DNA from: a virus
Reading direction: 5' to 3' (one strand)
DNA: 64,000 nucleotides
Virus record (IMG/VR): IMGVR_UViG_3300045974_000102
Location: 1 to 64,000 of that record
The notes beneath the pieces are model-generated. The model made no database searches and was not told the origin of the DNA. It saw nothing but the letters and a program-made list of their open reading frames with translations. This document shows, in pieces, positions 56,801-62,049 of the stretch; the first letter of the stretch is position 1; each line of letters opens with the position of its first letter. The translations under genes and the position numbers were made by a program.

Positions 56801-57348
56801 GCATCTGTTTGATTAAATATACCAAGTGACATGTCTGATATATTTAAGTATTTATCACCTACAGGTATTACGTTGTTAGTTATTAGGGCTCTGTTAATCT
56901 CTCTGGGACCAAGCACTTCCATAGCATAGTGCACTTGTCTATCACTTAACCCCTTCCCTGCTATATCCTTTTTAGTTAGATAATTATAAAGGCCTTCATG
57001 TGTTTGCGTCTGTATTCTTGACTTTTTAACATTAGTGCGTTGGCCGCGTATCATCTTGAATTCTTCTACGTGGCCTTGACTGTGGACATTTAGATCTCTT
57101 ATTGAGTGAGGATTGGTTACTTGGATATGATGGATAGTGTCGCTTAAACCTGGTTCCATATAAGCCATTTGCAATAGCTCCATATGTCCATGTGAAAGCA
57201 AAATTTCATCTGCTGATGGCAATGCCCTTCTACCATCTTGCATCTTCGATAAATTATAGAAGAAGAAATTTAAATGATTAGTTTCGATATCTATAAACAT
57301 CGAGATGTCTTTTAGATATTTAGTGTAATCATTATTAGAAGCTGCCAT
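50893..57348 (-). CDS. Tape-measure-position giant protein with DEDDh exonuclease and Vsr-like nuclease domains
   Basis: 2151 residues. The N-terminal about 370 hold all DEDDh exonuclease motifs: FIDIET (D20, E22), TWNTDFD (N238, D242) and HVAGAD (H354, D359, the HxAxxD element); the exo I to exo II gap is longer than usual, implying an insertion. A Gly-rich linker at about 461-477 and hydrophobic segments at about 495-515, 554-579, 970-995, 1041-1061 and 1120-1141 fit a tape measure that crosses the inner membrane. Residues about 1260-1360 match the MTES_1575/DUF559 (Vsr-like) fold: NPFERGIYQSLKAQGYDVYP, YYIDMVIRDG, LEADGVSFHS, then EGWSFLRVRSDNYFNDP. Position after the chaperones supports the tape-measure role. 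Confidence 0.75.
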   Translation of the reverse strand: MAASNNDYTKYLKDISMFIDIETNHLNFFFYNLSKMQDGRRALPSADEILLSHGHMELLQMAYMEPGLSDTIHHIQVTNPHSIRDLNVHSQGHVEEFKMIRGQRTNVKKSRIQTQTHEGLYNYLTKKDIAGKGLSDRQVHYAMEVLGPREINRALITNNVIPVGDKYLNISDMSLGIFNQTDAQVQALLEGLNGNIEMKSMTQEAFYNKAEKQGLFNVLDNLMNDATAGKVKNIMTWNTDFDIPAMLVQLAKRDKKAYERFKGLYEAGKINFIGAEHDWQLLAFRLAKEDRNIMERLTININPIAFKETAGRIARAPNTFEEFQHAIFWKVEDVANLFSWHSKVKPFFNGKELHVAGADTRLEVALKAAFGDVMDEFKNSLTKGNHGDELKHGIDKVLRSDIGGQFLHQAFQNVMERETQKQGYSVSELTQQMLGLIDKRTSSIKKGFSSIYASKSGGFTPSMFGGGGGAGGGGGGFFHNAMNFMEHNRAATKIAQYSSLAGVFALLGAATYFGGGDKKQKLSSSSMSFNKTGISNEYKTYSSGNEADGASALTMVGRLGALGFTAGLSLWSVGFSAMLHDPNLLGAHKSKVIPTNLGEAMTMLGRTMLYGARKIEAAVPTFRLFRVSSMHEYMGRGSQRFIGDVDEATGQLSGKWKRFSTINGGRIRGLHDHGIAVDDLLASIQDTNPEVFDEISEILKPTRIPDKVKKNIIKISTQPNGAAVIWYQEFDEASNAINQSLNGDRMGRKFVLDVNLNISKLRTASAKNVNSFNRATGEFTRQVNPIVFGRVQESLVRSGASYKIPLDEYLKTARKSDFMKRNPTFQPIWKAIETVKWHLDMLPKGIGGGTNLLYKNMGKMTRDADTALLVQSYRGAKRWSKEGIHQMARHWGKAFREITINPMNQFLETPFEVLFVDNKFMGKTIDKLTKSHNPIYTMAGRALEFINAPHLGLPVYDMKGGIPRYFMDIGIKRILPAYAAYKAFDLANHMLGALTFDKGSGPLTGLPIAAYHKAQLAYSKISDILGLTRMAKRQEQAAPGSTGLGVLAPAISAATTVLFAQHLYKTGPSYIRRSFDKVGRDLLKSNIQVAPWLRQALRPEKFVGAVTKTGSQRAFNWLIQNPKTAAFGLLMAPMIPFLPGFLGSNKTYEERKAIINGNRDIEVRKNRGWILSPTPYQGGKVIQYRREALNLIQSDWQNKGVIYPSYGHRLLNSFTFGLFDRYMLEDYHAESQPVYKSSQYGQNIPLLGPLIAATIGRVIKPQKEYHKPGEGELGNPFERGIYQSLKAQGYDVYPQINEGNYYIDMVIRDGSKYAALEADGVSFHSGKKKIKDAKRQRELEQEGWSFLRVRSDNYFNDPSAEMQRVFDELDSRGIKPNFFGGGGIPDDKADQYYERAVAKNLRLAVDIQHNNSAIDSTPQLYEAMKRSDNLFGQNMIKMWDQGTEYSGFKGFMFRSLYQFAAGKKGIDSYVPRKADASAMYDPAQIMWGWRAGDITGIGGEFLRRVFTNPRSKWTINDLPNELFGVNWIPQREEDIWNSERSKQSIDYTHGTTFDKAPQGWLMTSRKGWEFLFPEVKGMDLEEYPDPVRLEILQQIAPYSSEFRNTSASVLQLAIGNNLSPAEEQRYYDTLTQVGELKKQIFAHSQEYTQSIATEDRSGVVDWADLETGEFGLEGDETTYRAAGVSNRVQDIRARLLQKFRYDDTSQLANDALEIQKSSMSAMASHLSPGKRIDMQVAAPESMPDMSKGLEAYVSGMQEDMWDEGSPFADTGNLASHNLAQDKIGSYNTFLAGYWENMTDKSTFWDRKLIPNRDYLTNYLDYQVFGKEVRLWQHPIEHLLKPMIANIGHRVFGIDTIPSFTAERREKQQYWDIIKYLKYKMLANQSSDAGDYQEAEFYHAKWRSTMIGADPTDNSLRDELTALPQNERAYFDFFANESSPEKRGKIFKFLPEASKRLYKGLWAKRLAEAGSERDREEFAEIQANEAFDLSDSDIRQYMHETDGTGITRGDWARSKIIQQYSNSHALPGTDWLGWSPDVDIEKVEVLALKDQGEQIEDYGFFDDHLVRAVYSPGAYQSAIDINSIHNTSATMTGEILPYIAQNDVIQSSHGAPVTSPNAMMHLEETTDEEDHRVRKRYDKYGGILLSQFQYLY

Positions 57349-57910
57349 CTACAAACTCCCCATTTGGTCCCATATCGTTAAAGTAATTTGCAACAGCTTT
57401 AAGTTCCTCAGGCGTTACTGACTTAATACCCTTTTTAGGCTTAGAGCCACCTTTCTCTGCAGAGAAACTCTCACGCATCTTATTGGTATCTATGGCTGGT
57501 TTGCCTAATACAGCCTCACTAAAAGCAAGCTCTTCCATAAGTTCATTAAGTGTCATCTGTTTTAAGTCTTTAAGTGTATATGTAGGCTGTGCTTGTATGA
57601 TAGCTCTGTAGAACATAAAATATAAGCTGTTTTCTACATTTGCACGTGCCTTCTCAATTAGCACTGGCACATCAGTAAGCTTCATTATGAAGCCCGATAG
57701 TTTCATTGCGCAGCCTACTACTGCAAGGATAGCACCTGCTTCCAGCTCTTTAGCATTATATTTATGGTCTGTTATTTCGTTAAAGATAAATTCTTCAGTA
57801 TTAGGATTTTCTTTAAGTAGAGCAGCACTGAACCTATCTGCTTCGTCAGCAGTTAGTGTTCTGAATATAATGTCTGTAGAGTCTGCCAGAGGAAGTTTAT
57901 ACTTCTTCAT
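57335..57910 (-). CDS. Tail assembly chaperone, second
   Basis: 191 residues, its own GGAG ribosome binding site before ATG at 57910; its end overlaps the tape-measure start by 14 bases. Composition is mixed helical, with a middle segment AILAVVGCAMKLSGFIMKLT and a Lys-rich C-terminal linker (SAEKGGSKPKKGIKSVTPEE). Two small genes directly before a tape measure gene are typically its assembly chaperones. In many phages the second is made by frameshifting from the first; here an 11-base gap and a separate ribosome binding site make independent translation more likely. Confidence 0.6.
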   Translation of the reverse strand: MKKYKLPLADSTDIIFRTLTADEADRFSAALLKENPNTEEFIFNEITDHKYNAKELEAGAILAVVGCAMKLSGFIMKLTDVPVLIEKARANVENSLYFMFYRAIIQAQPTYTLKDLKQMTLNELMEELAFSEAVLGKPAIDTNKMRESFSAEKGGSKPKKGIKSVTPEELKAVANYFNDMGPNGEFVDGSF

Positions 57911-57921
57911 GAAAGCTCCAA

Positions 57922-58329
57922 TTATGTTTCTAAGATTAGTTCAAGAGCCTTGTTAGGATCTTTAAGGAAGTTGCTTACTGCTAGGATTTGATAGACCAGT
58001 GTGAGGACTAGTCCTGCTTCTAAGGACTGTATGAGCACAGCTTCTGGCTTTGGATGGATTAGTGAAGCTTTAAGGATAGCTTCATGTGTAGACATCTTAT
58101 CTAGGTTTGCTCTCCTGATATCAGCGAACTCTGCCCATGGTAGATATTTATACATAAAGAATTGTAGTTGATCTGCCGGACCTAAGAATGTGCAGTAGAC
58201 ACGCTTATTAAAAGCCTTAGCTCTTTCAAACTCAGGCTTGGTCATTTTGTAATAAGCAATTTTGTCCCAGTTAATTTCATCGTAAAGTGATTGTTTAACA
58301 TCTTTTACTTCTTCTAGCTCTTCACTCAT
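57922..58329 (-). CDS. Tail assembly chaperone, first
   Basis: 135 residues. An acidic N-terminus (SEELEEVKDVKQSLYDEINW) precedes helical sequence (LQFFMYKYLPWAEFADIRRA) and a hydrophobic segment near the end (EAGLVLTLVYQILAVSNFL). The size, helical content and place between a tube-like gene and the second chaperone fit the first of the paired tape-measure chaperones. No sequence family named with certainty. Confidence 0.55.
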   Translation of the reverse strand: MSEELEEVKDVKQSLYDEINWDKIAYYKMTKPEFERAKAFNKRVYCTFLGPADQLQFFMYKYLPWAEFADIRRANLDKMSTHEAILKASLIHPKPEAVLIQSLEAGLVLTLVYQILAVSNFLKDPNKALELILET

Positions 58330-58360
58330 AAAAACTCCTTGGTTGTTTGATACGTGTTAA

Positions 58361-59926
58361 TTACTTGATTGTGCGGGCAATAAAAGTATAATATTCTTGC
58401 ACAGGCTGTCCTTGCTGTCCTAACATGTGTCCATGTCCTGTAAGTGTGCATCCGTCTATAATTTTATGAACATAACCATTGTATTCAATAGCTAGTGTAA
58501 ACTCTGCTGTGTCCTCTGCTCTGCGGAGAGATGGAACTGTTTTTTCTGGTGCATCAAAGAACTTCTCTGAAGCTGATATAACCTTAGCGGCCTTGACTTT
58601 CTCAAGCTGTGCACTTATATCATTTTTCTTTTGAGCAATACTGTCTATAATATTTTTTAATTTCTTCTCTGCATTATCTCTGTTTAGTAGAGTAATCTTT
58701 GTAGTCGCTCCGGTGTTTTCTTTAACTGCGTCTGCATTTAAAGATGCATCAGCGTAACTTTGCTCTAAATTAAAGGCACCAGATACTGCTGGCTTTGCTG
58801 CTATTAAAGCCTTTATCTCGCTCTTCTTAGCAGCTAGTTGTTGAGGATATGCATCTATATAGTTATTATATTCAGCGGTTATCTTGTCTAGATCTTTTTG
58901 TGTTGTCAGTATGCTCGACTGAGCTATAGTATATTGATTTTCATAAGTTGTTATTGTATCAACTGGTGTAGTAGGATCTGCTCTTAAGCCTGGAAGTCTT
59001 GCCGCTATTCCATCTGCTGTGCTTCTAAGTGCGACCAGCCTAGCATTAAGAGCCATAATTTGTCCTGCAGCTCCATCCATATAAGTCTTTGCTCCTTGTT
59101 CAAAGTTAGCAAGACTACCTGTTGCTGATGGATTGTTTACTTTTGTCCAAAGAGTATTATAGTCTGCAGCAAATCCAGATGGCTGTGCATCCATATAAGC
59201 ATCTCTGGTCTTCATGGCCTTGCTAAGTAACTCATTTGCTATGCCTGTCAAAGCGCTTGTAGCATCATTAGATACAATTGATGCTGCATCTGCTACTGAT
59301 AAAGCTTGCTGTGCAGCAGCCTGATCTCTTATAAGCTTATTGATTTCGTCTTGTATAGCCTTATACTTATTAAGCTCTTTAGAATAGTTAATTGCTTTTT
59401 GTTTTTCATCATATATTTCACTAACAATATCATCACTAGTAACTGAATAATCAAGGCCATCAACTTTATCAAGAACTCCTAATAGATAGCCATCGAACTT
59501 ATAGTTAATAGTAAATGTTCCGTGGACAATTATCTGGCCTCTAGCAATAGTAGTAAACTTCTGAGAGTTATAACCATAGATTGGTTCTTTTGTTTCTCTA
59601 TACTGATAACTAATATCATAAGCATCATCTATATGTATTCCGCCAATATAAATCTTTGCTTGAGATGCGGTAACATAATCTGCCTTTTCAGGAGTAGCTT
59701 TTTCTTTTAAGAAACCAATAAGGTTATTAGTTGAATTAAGAGCTTGTTGTCTAGCTGTTGCAAGTTCTTGAGGAGTAGGAGGAGAATATGGAGTAGGAGC
59801 TGTGTTAGCATTAGGGTCATAAATAACAGAACTGTTATCAAGTAGTGTATATCCAGCACTTGTTTTACCTTGTTGCGGCACTATAGCATTAGCACCTGGA
59901 ACTGTTGAAAGAAGCGAGTATCCCAT
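58361..59926 (-). CDS. Tube-fold-like protein split by a coiled-coil insertion
   Basis: 521 residues. Residues about 86-155 (SQAKIYIGGIHIDDAYDISY, then FTTIARGQIIVHGTFTINYK) and 470-521 (FTLAIEYNGYVHKIIDGCTL, then PVQEYYTFIARTIK) look like two halves of one tail-tube-type beta domain. Between them, about 175-450, lies a long Ala/Lys/Glu-rich helical region of coiled-coil character. The C-terminal YTFIAR matches YTFIAN near the end of the tail tube protein. It may be a tail terminator, tube initiator or tip adaptor whose coiled coil packs in or around the tube lumen. Function inferred. Confidence 0.55.
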   Translation of the reverse strand: MGYSLLSTVPGANAIVPQQGKTSAGYTLLDNSSVIYDPNANTAPTPYSPPTPQELATARQQALNSTNNLIGFLKEKATPEKADYVTASQAKIYIGGIHIDDAYDISYQYRETKEPIYGYNSQKFTTIARGQIIVHGTFTINYKFDGYLLGVLDKVDGLDYSVTSDDIVSEIYDEKQKAINYSKELNKYKAIQDEINKLIRDQAAAQQALSVADAASIVSNDATSALTGIANELLSKAMKTRDAYMDAQPSGFAADYNTLWTKVNNPSATGSLANFEQGAKTYMDGAAGQIMALNARLVALRSTADGIAARLPGLRADPTTPVDTITTYENQYTIAQSSILTTQKDLDKITAEYNNYIDAYPQQLAAKKSEIKALIAAKPAVSGAFNLEQSYADASLNADAVKENTGATTKITLLNRDNAEKKLKNIIDSIAQKKNDISAQLEKVKAAKVISASEKFFDAPEKTVPSLRRAEDTAEFTLAIEYNGYVHKIIDGCTLTGHGHMLGQQGQPVQEYYTFIARTIK

Positions 59927-59929
59927 ATA

Positions 59930-61261
59930 TTATCTCCTAACGTCCTGCTTAACACTGTTCATAACTTCTGTAGCAGTTAACTCTTTGTTGAAGCTAGGCG
60001 TGCCACTGAATGTTCCATTAACAAAGCTTTCTGTAATGCTATTAAGTGATGAGATAGATACAAATTTTTCATTGCCATTATATCTAACCATTGGAAGTAT
60101 ATCTGATGCGACATAAGATACTTTGTTTGTAATGTTAGGCATTGCCATACCTTGATACTGGTTCTCATCTATTATCTGCACATTCTTAAGCATAAACTTG
60201 CTGAAGATACCACGCTCATTGCAACCCATAACTAATATATGGAATGGTGCTAAGGAGTCTAATAGTTGCACTTCATACATGCCTTGTATTTTCCTAAAAA
60301 TATCTGAGCGCTGGTAAGCATCAGATTCATATGCAAATCGTTCACGCTTTCTTGTCCAGTCTTGTGAAGAGGATTGTGTTTGCGGTTGGAAGTTATCAAA
60401 CTTAGAGCTTATAGTCTCTAGCTCTCTTGTTATTCTTGAGCGAAGTCTTCCAAGAATATCCTCAGTAAAAATAGCAAACGCAATTGATCCGGCAATTGTT
60501 CTAAGGCCTGATGTATATTTAACTGGGTTAGACTGCCCAAGCTGCCTTACTGGATATCTTTCTCTTATGGTCGAGTAGGAGATTGACATAACATTATCCA
60601 TCTCAAACATAATAAGCTCTTTTTGCTGAGCTGCTTCTGGAACATCATTCATAAGGTCTGCTATAGATGGGACCTCTGATATGTAGAAACATACTAGGTC
60701 AGCACCGCCTATTGTATTCTGTAGTATACTATTGTTATCTGCGTTGCCTGATTTCCAGACTTCTTTATAAGGATTTACTACATCACCTGTAAAGGTCTGT
60801 TTGGTGTATTTAGAACTGCCATCCGAAGCATTAGATACTTTTAGAGATGCTGTTTGTGGTGGGTATGATGCTGTGGTTTTAGCTAAATCCAAAAGATAGT
60901 TAGCTGAAGCATTTTGTTCTAATTGTGTTTTTGTTGTGCCTATAGGTGTCTGAGAAGTCATTATACCATCTGGCCCAACAACAAGAGTTCCTATATTCTT
61001 TATCTCTCTTTCATCTCTGGCGCACAACAAAGCACTTACTATTGTATTATTAAACTCATAAGTGTTAAGGGCAGATTTAGGATTTTCTTGTCTATAATCA
61101 TTCGTAGCCTTGGCTACAATTTCTTTGGCACCGTCTGGATACTGTTGGTCAACAAGCACAGAAGGCACAGTAACCTTCATGTCAGGATTTACAGCGCTAG
61201 TAACAACTAGAGCATCCTGTCCAAGGATGTCAAATGTGATATTGCTAGAATTTATTCCCAT
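59930..61261 (-). CDS. Tube-like structural protein
   Basis: 443 residues. The C-terminal half has tube-like features (MFEMDNVMSISYSTIRERYP, GSIAFAIFTEDILGRLRSRI, then HILVMGCNERGIFSKFMLKN). IDENQYQGMAMPNITNKVSY replaces the YTFIA ending seen in its relatives. The N-terminal half is less structured. It lies between a terminator after the tail tube gene and the split tube-like gene four bases downstream, so it is probably a minor tube or tail-completion protein. Confidence 0.55.
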   Translation of the reverse strand: MGINSSNITFDILGQDALVVTSAVNPDMKVTVPSVLVDQQYPDGAKEIVAKATNDYRQENPKSALNTYEFNNTIVSALLCARDEREIKNIGTLVVGPDGIMTSQTPIGTTKTQLEQNASANYLLDLAKTTASYPPQTASLKVSNASDGSSKYTKQTFTGDVVNPYKEVWKSGNADNNSILQNTIGGADLVCFYISEVPSIADLMNDVPEAAQQKELIMFEMDNVMSISYSTIRERYPVRQLGQSNPVKYTSGLRTIAGSIAFAIFTEDILGRLRSRITRELETISSKFDNFQPQTQSSSQDWTRKRERFAYESDAYQRSDIFRKIQGMYEVQLLDSLAPFHILVMGCNERGIFSKFMLKNVQIIDENQYQGMAMPNITNKVSYVASDILPMVRYNGNEKFVSISSLNSITESFVNGTFSGTPSFNKELTATEVMNSVKQDVRR

Positions 61262-61280
61262 GCTGCACCTCGTAAATTTT

Positions 61281-61323
61281 TATAAAAAAGGCCCGAAAGC
61301 CATATGGATGACAAGTCGGGCCT
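61281..61323 (-). terminator. Rho-independent terminator after tail tube gene
   Basis: On the minus strand, AGGCCCGA pairs with TCGGGCCT across a 19-base loop, followed by TTTTTTATA. It sits 25 bases after the tail tube stop and would reduce transcription into downstream tail genes relative to sheath and tube. Confidence 0.85.
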
Positions 61324-61348
61324 CAGTTTTCTGCCTTCAATAAAGAGT

Positions 61349-61993
61349 TTATTGATCTAGGCGTCTCATTGGAGACATCGAGTTGGCAATGAAAGTATAT
61401 TTCTTTTCAATATTAAGTTCATCAATAGAGATAGCAACACCTTCATTAATAACTGTGCATCCAAAGATACGGAACGCCATCTTGTCGCCCTGTTCGTTTA
61501 CACCAACAACAGTGATATTGAACGGTGGGATTTGGTCAGCATAGAATGGGTCTACTTCTGTCCAAAGATCTGACTTAGCAAGAGCTCCTCCTGCTGGCAC
61601 GTTAACTGTTGCACCGGCAGAAGTAGTAGCAGGATTCAGTGCAAGATTTTTGTCTGAATAGCCCTTTGCTTGTAGATCAGACTCATCTTGTCTAATCCAC
61701 ACTTTAGGTGCAGATGAGCTCTGGCTAAAGATTTTGCTTACATAAGAAATAAGCGCATCATAGCCAAGTTGCGCAAGGATGAAAGAACCACCGATGCCAC
61801 GCTTTCCTTTAGGGATTGCGATTGGGCTTTTACGTCCCATGACGTAAAGTGGACCTGATTCTCTATTTACTCCAACTGTAAACGACATGCATTCGCCAAC
61901 GTATTCGTCGCCAAAAATTACAACCGTATCAGCTCCAGAGAAAACAGAGGCAAGGCCTGTCTTGTTTGAGTTGAACATATCACCAGTACTCAT
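61349..61993 (-). CDS. Major tail tube protein
   Basis: 214 residues starting 11 bases after CCTCC (GGAGG in transcript sense). Tube-type features: FGDEYVGECMSFTVGVNRES at about 27-47, GKRGIGGSFILAQLGYDALI at about 63-83, and a C-terminal NITVVGVNEQGDKMAFRIFG, then SIDELNIEKKYTFIANSMSP. The length and order fit myovirus tube proteins, which form hexameric rings inside the sheath. It follows the sheath gene and precedes a strong terminator, consistent with very high expression. Confidence 0.75.
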   Translation of the reverse strand: MSTGDMFNSNKTGLASVFSGADTVVIFGDEYVGECMSFTVGVNRESGPLYVMGRKSPIAIPKGKRGIGGSFILAQLGYDALISYVSKIFSQSSSAPKVWIRQDESDLQAKGYSDKNLALNPATTSAGATVNVPAGGALAKSDLWTEVDPFYADQIPPFNITVVGVNEQGDKMAFRIFGCTVINEGVAISIDELNIEKKYTFIANSMSPMRRLDQ

Positions 61994-62017
61994 AATTGTC
62001 TAAACCTCCGTAATGAT

Positions 62018-62040
62018 GGGGCAGGCTATTAACCTGCCCC
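62018..62040 (-). other. Hairpin between sheath and tube genes
   Basis: GGGGCAGG, loop of seven, then CCTGCCCC in the 56-base gap. No T-run follows in the transcript direction, so it is more likely a processing or mRNA-stability element that lets the tube be made in greater amount than the sheath, or an attenuator. Confidence 0.55.
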
Positions 62041-62049
62041 TTTATTCTA

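Noticed and set aside
57335-58329. Programmed frameshift joining the two tail assembly chaperones
   Set aside because: The frames do not overlap (11-base gap), and the second gene has its own ATG and GGAG site.
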